Source: Alcanivorax sp. (GTDB taxonomy: Bacteria; Pseudomonadota; Gammaproteobacteria; Pseudomonadales; Alcanivoracaceae). From it: a DNA stretch of 64,000 bases. The translations under genes and the position numbers were made by a program. The notes beneath the pieces are model-generated. The model did not search any database, was not told the origin of the DNA, and saw only the letters and a list, made by a program, of their open reading frames with translations. The DNA is taken from positions 1 to 64,000 of the forward strand of contig PNLU01000006.1 in the NCBI GenBank assembly GCA_013823245.1, written 5' to 3'. Shown here piece by piece: positions 20,566 to 29,969 of the stretch (its first letter is position 1; each line of letters begins with the position of its first letter).

Positions 20566-21321
20566 TCAACGGAAGCCGGGCAGGGTGCGGATCAGATGCC
20601 GCTGGATTTCTGCCCACTCGACGATGCGACGCCAGTGCATCAGGTCTTCGCGGGCGCGCGGGTCTTCCAGGTCGCTGATGCCATGGCCATCCCCGGCGGC
20701 CTGCACATAGAACTGGGTGTCACGCAGGGTTGCCAGATACGGGATCTTCAGGCTGTTGAGGAACTGGCGAAGCCGGTTGTACATCCGTGTGCGTGCCCGG
20801 GTGCGGTTGGCAATCACCGCCAGGCGGCGCGGGCGGCGACGGTAGCAGGGCGACAGCATGACCGCTTGCAGAAAGCGCGTGGCGGCGCGGATGTCGATCG
20901 GGCTAGGCAGCACGGGCACCAGCACCACCTGAGTAATGCGCAGCACATGATCCAGCACCGGGCCATCCAGCCCGGCGGGCGAATCGATTACCAGGTAGTC
21001 GCGGGCGTGGGTAATGACTTCAGCCAGGCGGCCATAGGTAGTGTGGGCGTCCAGCTTCAGGCTCAGACCATGGATGTCCCGGCGCCCGCTTTTTTCGCGC
21101 TGTTGCAGCCAGGCGCTGGCGGCCTGAAGCGGGTCGAGATCAAGCAGGGTGACGGATTTGCCTTGTGCGGCCAGATGGCTGGCCAGATTGGTGGCGAGGG
21201 TGGTTTTGCCGCAGCCGCCCTTGGCATTGGCCACCAGCACGACAAAACGTCCCTGCGCGTCGGTCTCTACAACGCGCGCGGGTGAAATGATATCGTCGCG
21301 GACTTCGGCCTGGCCTCGCAT
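20566..21321 (-). CDS. Orphan ParA/MinD-family ATPase
   Basis: The 251-residue protein carries the deviant Walker A ANAKGGCGKTTLATNLA near residue 31, the LLDLDPLQAASAWL switch and Walker B YLVIDSPAG. It is a ParA-type ATPase that positions cargo on the nucleoid or membrane. No ParB, parS or MinCE gene lies nearby, so it is not the chromosomal parAB pair. It may have a short non-conserved N-terminal extension of about 20 residues. Cargo unknown. Confidence 0.85.
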   Translation of the reverse strand: MRGQAEVRDDIISPARVVETDAQGRFVVLVANAKGGCGKTTLATNLASHLAAQGKSVTLLDLDPLQAASAWLQQREKSGRRDIHGLSLKLDAHTTYGRLAEVITHARDYLVIDSPAGLDGPVLDHVLRITQVVLVPVLPSPIDIRAATRFLQAVMLSPCYRRRPRRLAVIANRTRARTRMYNRLRQFLNSLKIPYLATLRDTQFYVQAAGDGHGISDLEDPRAREDLMHWRRIVEWAEIQRHLIRTLPGFR

Positions 21322-21416
21322 GGTGATCCTGTCCCCTCCCCTGGATCATCGCGGATTCAGTATAAGGTATAACGGCACTCCGCGCTTGATTCGCGGTCCA
21401 CGATAGGGGGTGAGGC

Positions 21417-21737
21417 GTGAAGTATCTGTTGCTGGTGGTGGCACTGGGCGTCGCGGTCGCTTTGGCCGCCGTGTATGTGCCCCGCTCTGATGGTCAGCCT
21501 GCGTTGTCTGCCGAGCGTCTTGAGCAACTGCGGCAAGACCCCGGGGCCTTGCGGTTGCAGGCGTCAGAAGACGCCCGCACACTGTATCGCTGGCGTGGCG
21601 ACGGGGGTGGCTGGGAGTACGGCCACGCACCACCGTCGGGAGTCGATGCCGAGCCCGTGATACTGCGGGACGGCGGGGTGATCCCGGCCGAAGAATTACG
21701 TGCAGGATCCCGTTTGCCGGGACTGACGCGTGAATGA
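21417..21737 (+). CDS. Small DUF4124-like envelope protein
   Basis: The 106-residue product starts with GTG, preceded by GGGGGTGAGG. An N-terminal hydrophobic anchor (YLLLVVALGVAVALAAVYV) precedes a short domain with LYRWRGDGGGWEYG, resembling the DUF4124 fold seen in periplasmic proteins. Its end overlaps the region just upstream of the FKBP gene, so the two may be cotranscribed. Function unknown. Confidence 0.65.
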   Translation: MKYLLLVVALGVAVALAAVYVPRSDGQPALSAERLEQLRQDPGALRLQASEDARTLYRWRGDGGGWEYGHAPPSGVDAEPVILRDGGVIPAEELRAGSRLPGLTRE

Positions 21738-21759
21738 ATCACTTTATTCTGGAGGCAAG

Positions 21760-22464
21760 ATGAAGAAGTTAGGTCTGGTTGTAGCTGTAGCGGCCCTGGC
21801 GGCGTGCGGTCAGCAGGACAAGGCGGGGGATGTGGCCCTGGAGAGCGATGTGCAGCAGGCGTCCTACGCCATCGGCTATCGCACGGGTGAGCAGATGTAC
21901 GGGAACACCGAAGATCTGGATCTGGATGCGTTCCTGGCCGGGCTGCGCGCAGGTGCCAAGGGTGAAACCGATCTGCCGCTGGCGGCGGAAGAGATGGATG
22001 AAGCCATCATCGCCTATCAGCAGCGCAAGATGAGCGAGCGCGAGAGCAGCATGCGTGAGCGTGGCTCTGCCAATGCAGCAGCGGGCGAAGCCTTCCGTGC
22101 CGAGAACGCCGAGCGCGAGGGTGTGGTCACGACCGAGAGCGGCCTGCAGTATGAAGTGCTGGAGTCTGGTGAGGGTGAGAGCCCGACCCTGAATGATCTG
22201 GTGGTGGCGCATTACCACGGCACCCTGGTGGATGGCACCGTGTTCGACAGCTCCGTGGAGCGTGACGAGCCGGCCACCTTCCCGCTGGGTCAGGTGATCC
22301 GTGGCTGGCAGGAAGCGCTGCAACTGATGAGCGTGGGCGACAAGTGGCGCATCGTGCTGCCGCCGGAGCTGGCCTACGGCGAGCAGGGCGCTGGCGCTGA
22401 CATCGGTCCGCAATCCACGCTGGTGTTTGAAGTGGAACTGCTGGACGTTCAGTCGGCCGAGTAA
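21760..22464 (+). CDS. FKBP-type peptidyl-prolyl isomerase, lipoprotein (FkpA/Mip-like)
   Basis: The 234-residue product has a lipoprotein signal ending LAAC (Cys16). An N-terminal dimerisation domain (QQASYAIGYRTGEQM) leads to a long helix and then a C-terminal FKBP domain (VVAHYHGTLVDGTVFDSS, then GWQEALQLMSVGDKWRIVLPPELAYG). It assists folding of envelope proteins. The start at 21760 follows GGAGGCAAG; upstream in-frame codons lack a ribosome site. Confidence 0.93.
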   Translation: MKKLGLVVAVAALAACGQQDKAGDVALESDVQQASYAIGYRTGEQMYGNTEDLDLDAFLAGLRAGAKGETDLPLAAEEMDEAIIAYQQRKMSERESSMRERGSANAAAGEAFRAENAEREGVVTTESGLQYEVLESGEGESPTLNDLVVAHYHGTLVDGTVFDSSVERDEPATFPLGQVIRGWQEALQLMSVGDKWRIVLPPELAYGEQGAGADIGPQSTLVFEVELLDVQSAE

Positions 22465-22480
22465 CAGGCCCGGTGCACCG

Positions 22481-22513
22481 AAAAAGGCGGGCTTCAGGCC
22501 CGCCTTTTTTTTT
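22481..22513. terminator. Bidirectional rho-independent terminator
   Basis: The stem GGCGGGC / GCCCGCC has a five-base loop, flanked by five A on the left and nine T on the right. It separates the convergent FKBP gene and rsd and can terminate both. Confidence 0.93.
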
Positions 22514-22523
22514 ATACCGGTTT

Positions 22524-23012
22524 TCAGTGCCGGGCCAGGGCGCCGGTGTGGATGCTCAGGATCAGCTGGTCTTCCAGCGCAAAGCGCTCTTCCAGGTGTT
22601 CCAGCAATTCCGTCAGCCGGTCGGGCAGGGCGTCCAGCAATTGCTGGACATGCTCCGGCGTGTCGTATTCCTCGTTGAAGGCCAGGGCGGCGTCGGTGGA
22701 GCGTTCGAGCCGGTGCATGACGTGTTCCACCAGAGCCGGGTCGGCGCCGCGCAGCTGCTGCGCCTCAGCGGCCAGATCCCGGTAGATTTCGAAGTGCCCG
22801 GCGCTGATGTAATCCATCAGCACCTCGCAGAAGCGCTGGACCCGCTGCGGTACCGGCAGGCGGTCGGCGCCCAGGCCGCACAGTCCCTGTAGTGAGCAGA
22901 GCAGGGCCAGTAGTTCCTGACGCTCGCGTAACCAGACCTGAACCCGTTGTTCGATGCGATGCCACTGCTCCAGCGCCTGGCGATGGGGAGTGGACTGGAC
23001 CTCGGCTGCCAT
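22524..23012 (-). CDS. rsd: Regulator of sigma-70, Rsd/AlgQ family
   Basis: The 162-residue helical protein of the Rsd/AlgQ family binds domain 4 of the primary sigma factor. Family segments include RERQELLALLCSLQGL, FCEVLMDYISAGHFEIY and LEERFALEDQLI. The start at 23012 has AGGAGG upstream and gives the family length; the frame stays open upstream without conservation. It is divergent from dsbB. Confidence 0.93.
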   Translation of the reverse strand: MAAEVQSTPHRQALEQWHRIEQRVQVWLRERQELLALLCSLQGLCGLGADRLPVPQRVQRFCEVLMDYISAGHFEIYRDLAAEAQQLRGADPALVEHVMHRLERSTDAALAFNEEYDTPEHVQQLLDALPDRLTELLEHLEERFALEDQLILSIHTGALARH

Positions 23013-23361
23013 GGTCGTCTTGCCTCCTGAGTGTCTTGTCAGGGTCGGGTGTTCGAGACCGGGTTTTCGAGGGTAAGACAGCCCGGGGCAGGGCGACAAT
23101 GGGTCGAAAAGCGGGCGCGGGTCCGTATTGCGGCTGGCAGAGGTGGCGCGTCAGGGAAATCAGGCGGTTGGCGGCGTCAGACCATTTTGTCATAAGCGCC
23201 GCTGTGGTGGGCGGGGCCGGGCATATGAACCGCCCACCGGGCGTGTGGTCACATCTGGTGCCGGGCGCTGCTGGCGGCATGCCACCATTGTCCTGCGGGG
23301 GGAGATTTCCGCTACACTGCGGGCGTCCATTTATTCCGTTTGCTGCCAAGAACGAGAGACC
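23013..23361. other. Intergenic region between rsd and dsbB
   Basis: This 349-nt non-coding stretch between divergent genes presumably holds both promoters. A possible dsbB promoter is TTGTCC at 23288 and TACACT at 23313, but the 19-bp spacer is long. I see no conserved RNA or small gene. Confidence 0.4.
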
Positions 23362-23865
23362 ATGCTGACTTTGCGCCACCCTCTGTTGTCGTACCGGATG
23401 CTGAATCTGACAGGCCTGCTGATCTGCGTTGTGGCCATGGCCATTGCCCTGTGGCTGCAATACAGCGTTGGGCTGGAGCCTTGTCCGCTGTGTACCTTCC
23501 AGCGCCTGGCGATGATTGCTGTGGGGGTCTTCTTCCTGCTCGCTTTCCTGCATAACCCCGGTCGCACCGGGCAGCGGATCTGGAATGTGCTGGCGGGGTT
23601 GTCGGCCCTGGCGGGCGCGGGTGTGGCGCTGCGGCACATGTGGCTGCAAAGCCTGCCGGAAGATCAGGTGCCGGCCTGCGGGCCGGGCCTGGATTACATC
23701 ATGGATGTGTTCCCGCTGTGGGATGCATTGCGGATGGTGTTCAGTGGTTCCGGGGAGTGTGCGGAGATCGACTGGACGTTTCTGGGGCTGACGATTCCCC
23801 AGCAGGCATTGCTGGTGTTCGCGGGCCTGCTCGTGCTGTCGGTGGTGCAGATCGTACGTCGCTGA
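23362..23865 (+). CDS. dsbB: Disulfide bond formation protein DsbB
   Basis: DsbB reoxidises DsbA and passes electrons to quinones. The 167-residue protein has four transmembrane segments. The first periplasmic loop holds the CPLC pair (Cys41, Cys44) after LEP, and the second loop holds two cysteines (VPACGPGLDY and GSGECAEIDW). GAGAGA precedes the ATG at 23362; upstream in-frame sequence is not family-like. Confidence 0.96.
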   Translation: MLTLRHPLLSYRMLNLTGLLICVVAMAIALWLQYSVGLEPCPLCTFQRLAMIAVGVFFLLAFLHNPGRTGQRIWNVLAGLSALAGAGVALRHMWLQSLPEDQVPACGPGLDYIMDVFPLWDALRMVFSGSGECAEIDWTFLGLTIPQQALLVFAGLLVLSVVQIVRR

Positions 23866-23880
23866 TCCGGTGGTGTGCGG

Positions 23881-24096
23881 TCAGCCGACTTCCTGCTGCG
23901 GGTGGCGTTTCATGAAGGCTTCATAGCCTTCGCGCCAGCCAGCATGCCACCAGTCCATCAGGATATCTTCCTGATACGGACAGCCGCTGTCGTCCCGGCC
24001 ACTCATGCCCCACATGCAGCCACGGTCATAGGCCTTCTTGCACGGGTCGCGCGCGTCTTCGCGCTGATCTTCGCGTCGGTCGTTATGGTCTTGCAT
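23881..24096 (-). CDS. rmf: Ribosome modulation factor-like protein
   Basis: The 71-residue protein shares the RMF pattern: AYDRGCMWGMSGR, then CPYQ, then WWHAGWREGYEAF. RMF dimerises 70S ribosomes into inactive 100S particles in stationary phase. It differs from E. coli RMF in having three extra cysteines and an acidic N-terminus. The start at 24096 is preceded by a G-rich stretch. The call rests on the GWREG and CPY motifs. Confidence 0.75.
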   Translation of the reverse strand: MQDHNDRREDQREDARDPCKKAYDRGCMWGMSGRDDSGCPYQEDILMDWWHAGWREGYEAFMKRHPQQEVG

Positions 24097-24244
24097 CCTG
24101 CAACGTCCCCCTTCGGGAAAAGGTTGCCTCACTCCACACTGAGGCTAGCACCGATCATCCCACAAGGTTGTGCAGTACGCCACAGGATGGCCTGCGCTGG
24201 CGCGAACGGTGTCATCGTTCCGCCGAACGGCATGCCAGCCCCGG

Positions 24245-25810
24245 TCAATCGCGAAAATAAGTCGCCAGATACTCGGCGAAGGACGGGTGGGGGGCGGCCT
24301 CCAGTTCAACCTGGGCCGCCAGACTTTCACGGGCCTGTGTGGCGAACGCGGCTTCGCGGTCGGCGGCCAGCGGTTGCGCCAGAAAGTAGTCCCGATGGGC
24401 TTCGGCCTGTGCCTGGGCAAACTGGAAGAAGCTGCATGGTTGCCCGCTCAGCGCTGCCATCACCTGAGCCGAGGGCGTGGCGTCCGGGTTGTCGAGTTTT
24501 TCCTGCTGGGAGGCCAGTGCGGCAGCGTAGTGGTGGCCGCCGTGGGTGGTGTCCAGCAGTGCGGCAATGGGTGCCATGCGTTCGAGCAGGTCGCTGCCCC
24601 AGCTGCGCAGGCTGACCTGCTTGCCCCAGTCGCACAACAGCGTGCCGGTGTCGCGTCCCTGGTACACCGCCTTGCGAATGTTTTCCTTGCTCGCGCTCAG
24701 ATCGCAGTTCTCCAGCAGTGGTGACTCGCGCAGCAGGCAATAGGTGGCAAACAGATCCAGAAAACGGATTTGCGTCTGGTTGATGCCCAGGGGCTCGAAC
24801 GGGTTCAGATCCAGCGCGCGGATCTCCACGTATTCCACGCCGCGACGTGACAGTGCCAGCGTGGGGCGCTCGCCGGAGTCGGTGGTGCGTTTCGGACGGA
24901 TGGACGAGTAGTACTCGTTCTCGATCTGCAGGATGTTGCTGTTCAGCTGCCGGTATTCACCGTCCACCAGCACGCCGATGCGGGCGTATTCCGGTGCTTC
25001 GGTCTTGATCGCGTGGGTCAGGGTTCGGACATAGTCCTGCAGGGTGTTGTAGCTGATGTGCAGGCTCGACTGTGCATTGTTCTGGTAGCCCAGATCACTC
25101 ATGCGCAATGACGTGGCGCCCGGTGATGTCAGGGTATGCCCGGCGATTTCGGTCAGCGTGTGCGGGCGCCCGGCCAGAAACGATTTGCACAGGGCGGGGG
25201 ACGCGCCGAACAGGTAGATGAGCAGCCAGGAATAGCGCTGGAAGTTACGGGTCAGGTCGAAATAGCGCGCCGAAATGAAGTCCTGCAACGGGCGGGTATC
25301 GCCTTCCAGTTGCTGGTGCAACTGCCAGAAGGATTCCGGGAACGACAGGTTGTAGTGAATGCCCGCGATGGTCTGCATGCGGCGGCCATAACGGTAGCCC
25401 AGCCCCTTGCGGTAGATGTACTTCATCTGGCCGACATTGGAGCTGCCGTAACGGGCCAGGGGAATATCGTCATCCGGGCCCATGATGCAGGGCATGGAAT
25501 TGACCCACAGTCTCTCCTCGCCGATGTGCTGGTACACATAGCGATGCAGGTCTTCCAGAAAACGCAGCGGGGCGTCCAGCTGGTCGCTGGCCGGGGTGAT
25601 GAACTCGAGCAGGGCTTCCGAGTAATCGGTGGTCAGGTGTGGATGCGTGAGGGCCGAGCCCAGCGCCGCCGGATGCGGGGTCTGGGACAGCATCCCTTGC
25701 GGGGTGATGCGCAGGCTTTCCTTTTCGATCCCGCGCCGCATGCCGGCCAGCGTGGGTGCGGCCTTGTTATGCGTCAGGGCGTCCAGGCGCCGGGTCAGCA
25801 GGTCACTCAT
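24245..25810 (-). CDS. gshA: Glutamate-cysteine ligase
   Basis: GshA catalyses the first step of glutathione synthesis. The 521-residue protein shows the family segments GIEKESLRITPQG, DYSEALLEFITP, QTIAGIHYNLSFPE and YVEIRALDLNPFEPLGI. The ATG at 25810 is preceded by AGGA and overlaps the tex stop codon by one base (TGATG), so translation is probably coupled to tex. It reads toward the rmf-like gene. Confidence 0.97.
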   Translation of the reverse strand: MSDLLTRRLDALTHNKAAPTLAGMRRGIEKESLRITPQGMLSQTPHPAALGSALTHPHLTTDYSEALLEFITPASDQLDAPLRFLEDLHRYVYQHIGEERLWVNSMPCIMGPDDDIPLARYGSSNVGQMKYIYRKGLGYRYGRRMQTIAGIHYNLSFPESFWQLHQQLEGDTRPLQDFISARYFDLTRNFQRYSWLLIYLFGASPALCKSFLAGRPHTLTEIAGHTLTSPGATSLRMSDLGYQNNAQSSLHISYNTLQDYVRTLTHAIKTEAPEYARIGVLVDGEYRQLNSNILQIENEYYSSIRPKRTTDSGERPTLALSRRGVEYVEIRALDLNPFEPLGINQTQIRFLDLFATYCLLRESPLLENCDLSASKENIRKAVYQGRDTGTLLCDWGKQVSLRSWGSDLLERMAPIAALLDTTHGGHHYAAALASQQEKLDNPDATPSAQVMAALSGQPCSFFQFAQAQAEAHRDYFLAQPLAADREAAFATQARESLAAQVELEAAPHPSFAEYLATYFRD

Positions 25811-28203
25811 CACGATTTCCTGTTTCGTGCGACTTTTTCTTCCTGTGCCTTGGCAAACAGATCAGCAAAGGTACCGGTGCCTTTGCCCGCAGACTGGCCG
25901 CCGCGCGGCGCCTGAGCGCTACGCTGATCTCCCTGGCGCCCCCGGCCACCGGCCGGGCGCTGGCCTGTCGGTCGGCCGGCGGGTTTGTCCTCGGGCTGAT
26001 CATCCATGCGCATGGTCAGGCTGATACGGCGGCGGTCCAGATCCACCTCCATCACCTTCACCTTGACGATGTCGCCGGGGCTGACCACCTCATGGGCATC
26101 CTTGACGAATTTCTCCGACAAGGCTGACACATGCACCAGGCCGTCCTGGTGAACGCCGACATCCACGAAGGCGCCGAAGTTGGTCACGTTGGTCACCGTG
26201 CCTTCCAGCACCATGCCCGGCTTCAGGTCCTTGATGTCTTCCACCCCTTCCTTGAACTCCGCCGCACGGAACTCCGGGCGCGGGTCACGACCGGGCTTTT
26301 CCAGTTCGGCCAGAATATCGCTGACGGTCATGACGCCAAAGCGGTCGTCGGTGAAAGGCTCCGGTTTGAGCTTGCGCAGGAAGCTGCTGTCACCGATCAG
26401 ATCCTTGACCACCCGATCATGGGCGGCGGCGATTTTCTCGACCACCGCATAGGCTTCCGGGTGCACGCTGGATGCATCCAGCGGGTTCTCGCCCTGGCTG
26501 ACGCGCAGGAAGCCGGCGGCCTGCTCGAAGGTCTTGTCGCCCAGGCGCGGCACCTGCTTCAGGGCTTCGCGGTTCGGGAAAGCACCATGCTTTTCCCGGT
26601 AGCTGACGATGTTGCCCGCGATGGTGGCGTTGAGGCCGGAGATACGCGCCAGCAGTGCGGCAGAGGCGGTGTTTACATCCACGCCCACGGCGTTCACACA
26701 GTCCTCGACCACGGCGTCCAGACTGCGTGCCAGTTTCACCTGGCTGACATCGTGCTGGTACTGACCCACGCCGATGGATTTCGGGTCGATCTTCACCAGT
26801 TCGGCCAGCGGATCCTGCAGACGACGGGCGATGGAGACCGCACCGCGGAAGGACACGTCCAGATCCGGGAATTCCCGCGCGGCGGTTTCCGAGGCCGAAT
26901 ACACCGACGCCCCGGCTTCGCTGACGATGATCTTGGTCATGCGCAGTTTCGACAGTTTCTTGACCAGCTCGCCGGCCAGCTTGTCGGTTTCGCGGCTGGC
27001 GGTGCCGTTGCCGATGGCAATCAGGTTGACCTGATGCTTGACGCACAGGGCGCCGAGCGCGGCCAGCGACTGGTCCCACTGGTTGCGTGGCTGGTGCGGG
27101 AAAACCGTGGTGTGTTCCAGCAGCTTGCCGGTCGTGTCGACCACCACCACCTTGACGCCGGTACGCAGGCCCGGGTCCAGGCCCATGGTGGCACGGGCGC
27201 CCGCAGGCGGTGCCAGCAGCAGGCTGCGCAGGTTGCGAGCGAAGACATTGATGGCTTCTTCTTCTGCCATTTCCCGAACGCGGCCCAGCAGTTCAGTTTC
27301 CAGATGGGTGGCCAGCTTGATCTTCCAGGTCCAGCGCACCACTTCGCCCAGCCAGTTGTCGGCGGCGCGCTGCTGATGCTGCCATTCGATGCTGTTGGCG
27401 ACCATGGTTTCGCACGGATGCGGGGGCGTGCTCTCCAGCGCTTCCGGCAGCGCCATGCTGACATGCAGGATGCCTTCGTTACGGCCCCGGAACAGCGCCA
27501 GCGCCCGATGGCCGGGGATCTGCGCCAGCGGTTCGCGGTGGGCAAAGTAGTCGCTGAACTTGATGCCTTCCTTGTCCTTGCCGTCTGCTACGGTGGACAC
27601 GATATCGGCCTTTTCCCACAGCCAGGTGCGCAGGCGGGTGAGCAGTTCGGCGTTCTCGCTGAAGCGCTCCATCAGGATCTGTTTGGCGCCGTCCAGGGCG
27701 TCCCTGGCGGTGTCGATCTTGTGCTCGCTGTTGAGGAATCCGGCGGCGTGGGCGTCCGGGTCCAGGCTCGGGTCGGCCAGCAGCGCATCGGCCAGCGGTT
27801 CCAGCCCGGCCTCGCGGGCAATCTGTGCCCGGGTGCGGCGCTTCGGCTTGTAGGGCAGGTAGAGGTCTTCCAGCCGCGTCTTGGTGTCGGCGGCCAGAAT
27901 GTCGGCCTCCAGGGCCGGGGTCAGTTTGTCCTGCTCACGAATGCTCTTGAGGATGGCGTCGCGGCGCTCCACCAGTTCGCGCAGGTAGCGCAGCCGTTCC
28001 TCCAGGTTGCGCAACTGGGTGTCATCCAGGCCGTCGGTCACTTCCTTGCGGTAGCGGGCGATGAACGGCACGGTGGCGCCCTCGTCCAGCAGGGCCACAG
28101 TGGCGGCGACCTGACGGGGCTGCACCCCCAGTTCCTTCGCGATCAGTATCTCGATGGGCGGCAACGGGGTGGGGGACGCAGAAGCGGTGCGGGTATCGGA
28201 CAT
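25810..28203 (-). CDS. tex: Tex, S1-domain RNA-binding transcription accessory protein
   Basis: The 797-residue protein has the N-terminal Tex helical domain, a YqgF/RNase H-like domain ([17 protein letters not shown]), helix-hairpin-helix motifs ([16 protein letters not shown]) and a C-terminal S1 domain ([31 protein letters not shown]). A basic, glycine/glutamine-rich tail of about 60 residues follows the S1 domain. Tex binds nucleic acid in transcription complexes. It is cotranscribed with gshA. Confidence 0.98.
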   Translation of the reverse strand: MSDTRTASASPTPLPPIEILIAKELGVQPRQVAATVALLDEGATVPFIARYRKEVTDGLDDTQLRNLEERLRYLRELVERRDAILKSIREQDKLTPALEADILAADTKTRLEDLYLPYKPKRRTRAQIAREAGLEPLADALLADPSLDPDAHAAGFLNSEHKIDTARDALDGAKQILMERFSENAELLTRLRTWLWEKADIVSTVADGKDKEGIKFSDYFAHREPLAQIPGHRALALFRGRNEGILHVSMALPEALESTPPHPCETMVANSIEWQHQQRAADNWLGEVVRWTWKIKLATHLETELLGRVREMAEEEAINVFARNLRSLLLAPPAGARATMGLDPGLRTGVKVVVVDTTGKLLEHTTVFPHQPRNQWDQSLAALGALCVKHQVNLIAIGNGTASRETDKLAGELVKKLSKLRMTKIIVSEAGASVYSASETAAREFPDLDVSFRGAVSIARRLQDPLAELVKIDPKSIGVGQYQHDVSQVKLARSLDAVVEDCVNAVGVDVNTASAALLARISGLNATIAGNIVSYREKHGAFPNREALKQVPRLGDKTFEQAAGFLRVSQGENPLDASSVHPEAYAVVEKIAAAHDRVVKDLIGDSSFLRKLKPEPFTDDRFGVMTVSDILAELEKPGRDPRPEFRAAEFKEGVEDIKDLKPGMVLEGTVTNVTNFGAFVDVGVHQDGLVHVSALSEKFVKDAHEVVSPGDIVKVKVMEVDLDRRRISLTMRMDDQPEDKPAGRPTGQRPAGGRGRQGDQRSAQAPRGGQSAGKGTGTFADLFAKAQEEKVARNRKS

Positions 28204-28398
28204 GAGGTTCGCTGTATCCGTTAGTCAGTGAATGCAAGTGGCCGGAATCATAGGCCACGTATCGGGCGGGCGACAGATTGACAGTGCAGTTTTGCTGTGG
28301 CTGGCACAGAGGACGAGCCCGAGCGGGCGCTGGCCAGGAAGGCAGGGTGTGGCGGTGATATGGGGCAGCTGCCGTGGCGGCAGTGCCCCGAAGCGGGA
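28204..28398. other. Region between the PilH-like gene and tex
   Basis: This 195-nt non-coding stretch contains an imperfect hairpin at 28362-28389 (GGGGCA and CTGCC pairing with GGCAG and TGCCCC around one bulged base). It lies just past the PilH-like stop and has no T-tract, so its role as a terminator is uncertain. Confidence 0.35.
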
Positions 28399-28764
28399 TC
28401 AGGCGCCCAGCAGTTCCTTGATCTTCGCCACCAGTTCGTCTTCCTGCGGCGGCTTGACGATATAACCGGCGGCGCCCTGGCGCTCGCCCCACACCTTGTC
28501 GGTGTCCTGGTCCTTGGTGGTGACCAGTACGACCGGGATATGCTGGGTGTCCGGGTCGCGGGTGATCTTGCGGGTGGCCTGGAAGCCGTTCAGCTCTGGC
28601 ATCACCACGTCCATCAGAATGAGGTCGGGCTTCTCGCTGCGGGCCATCTCGACCCCCTGCATGCCGTTGCTGGCCGTGACGGTCTGGTGGCCCTGGGCTT
28701 CGCAGATGCGCACCATATTGGCCATTTGCGTGGGTGAGTCGTCAACCACCAGAATCTTCGCCAT
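28399..28764 (-). CDS. Single-domain response regulator, PilH-like
   Basis: The 121-residue receiver domain opens AKILVVDDSPTQM. The phosphoacceptor is Asp52 in LILMDVVMPELNG, and the switch region is VTTKDQDTDKVWGERQGA with conserved KPP. The segment after VTTKDQ closely resembles PilH of the twitching/chemosensory Pil-Chp system. No pilGIJ or chpA genes are adjacent. GGAGGG precedes the start at 28764. Confidence 0.88.
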   Translation of the reverse strand: MAKILVVDDSPTQMANMVRICEAQGHQTVTASNGMQGVEMARSEKPDLILMDVVMPELNGFQATRKITRDPDTQHIPVVLVTTKDQDTDKVWGERQGAAGYIVKPPQEDELVAKIKELLGA

Positions 28765-29092
28765 CACGTTCCCTCCCCAATGCCTGGGCTGTTGTAATAA
28801 GTCGGCGCTGTAGTCAGCAGGCGGCCCGCTTGTTATCGCGGGCTCGCGGAATGACAGCATGATAGCAGGATGACGCCACGGAGGAACCTGATCATTTCCG
28901 GCAGAAACTGCGGTATCGTGTCACATGATGCCCTGGAGTGCGGCGCGGGGAACCCCTTCGGGACCGACCGGTCACACTCTGTTGCGAATTCGCCAGTGCC
29001 GTCCGGTTGCAATCCCCGGGGGCCAGGGGGAAGATGCCGCCCGGCGGGGCAGCCCCCGATATAACAAGATCCCGCCAGGCTCGGAGATCGCT
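28765..29092. other. Divergent region between the PilH-like gene and ompR
   Basis: This 328-nt non-coding stretch separates divergent starts. A TATAAC -10-like hexamer at 29061 lies about 30 nt before the ompR GTG. I see no small gene or structured RNA that I can support. Confidence 0.35.
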
Positions 29093-29809
29093 GTGAGTGC
29101 AGACCAGACCCAGGACAAGATTCTCGTTGTTGATGACGATGCCCGGCTTCGCAGCCTGTTGCAGCGTTTCCTTGAAGAACAGGGCTTCCAGATCAAGGCC
29201 GTGGGCGATGCCCAGCAGATGGATCGGGCCCTGAGCCGCGAGATCTACTCCCTGATGGTGCTCGACCTGATGCTGCCCGGCGAAGACGGCCTGTCGATCT
29301 GCCGCCGCCTGCGTGACGCAGGCACCCGCATGCCGATCATCATGTTGACCGCCAAGGGCGACGACAACGAGCGCATTGAGGGGCTGGAAGCCGGCGCCGA
29401 CGATTACCTCCCCAAACCCTTCAATCCGCGCGAGCTGGATGCGCGTATCCGCGCTGTGCTGCGCCGCCAGGTGCGCGAAGTACCGGGCGCCCCCAGCCGC
29501 GACAGCCAGCATGTGGCGTTTGGCCCCTGGGCGCTGGACCTGTCACGCCGCATCCTCAGCCGGGGCGATGAAGAGCACAGCCTGACCACCGGCGAGTTCG
29601 CCGTGCTCAAGGCGCTGGTGCAGCACCCCCGCGAGCCGCTGACCCGCGACAAGCTGATGAGTCTGGCCCGTGGCCGGGAATGGAGTGCCATGGAGCGTTC
29701 CATCGACGTGCAGGTATCGCGCCTGCGGCGGCTGCTGGAAGACGATCCCTCCAAACCCCGATACGTGCAGACCGTCTGGGGTGTCGGTTACGTGTTCGTA
29801 CCTGACTGA
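29093..29809 (+). CDS. ompR: OmpR/AmgR-type response regulator
   Basis: The 238-residue protein has a receiver domain with Asp58 in MVLDLMLPGEDG and a C-terminal winged helix ending RYVQTVWGVGYVFVPD. It is the OmpR orthologue type; in Pseudomonas the gene near tex is amgR. The GTG start at 29093 has CGGAGA upstream and gives the E. coli OmpR length. Its usual partner envZ is not adjacent but lies 3.9 kb downstream on the same strand. Regulon unknown here. Confidence 0.95.
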   Translation: MSADQTQDKILVVDDDARLRSLLQRFLEEQGFQIKAVGDAQQMDRALSREIYSLMVLDLMLPGEDGLSICRRLRDAGTRMPIIMLTAKGDDNERIEGLEAGADDYLPKPFNPRELDARIRAVLRRQVREVPGAPSRDSQHVAFGPWALDLSRRILSRGDEEHSLTTGEFAVLKALVQHPREPLTRDKLMSLARGREWSAMERSIDVQVSRLRRLLEDDPSKPRYVQTVWGVGYVFVPD

Positions 29810-29887
29810 CGCCTTCAGCGGCTTCAGCCGTGACGCGCCGCCCTGCCCGACGGGGAATATCTGTATTTCCTCATTTATCCCCTGTAT

Positions 29888-29909
29888 GGGGGACGTCTTC
29901 ACGTCTCCC
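29888..29909 (+). other. Stable hairpin between ompR and the lipoprotein gene
   Basis: A nine-pair stem, GGGGGACGT / ACGTCTCCC with one G-T pair, closes a CTTC loop 78 nt after the ompR stop. No T-tract follows, so it may be a weak terminator or part of the leader of the next gene. Confidence 0.4.
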
Positions 29910-29969
29910 GGACAGCTATCGTCAAGGTATCCCTTGTCTTTGTCGGTCTGTGACCGAAGGAGTACCGCC

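Noticed and set aside
23128-23361. Upstream extension of the dsbB frame
   Set aside because: The added residues are Arg/Gly-rich and not family-like, and the ATG at 23362 gives the expected DsbB length.
26131-28224. Long plus-strand open frame (697 codons) opposite tex
   Set aside because: It mirrors the tex coding frame with no recognisable motif; tex has all its domains.
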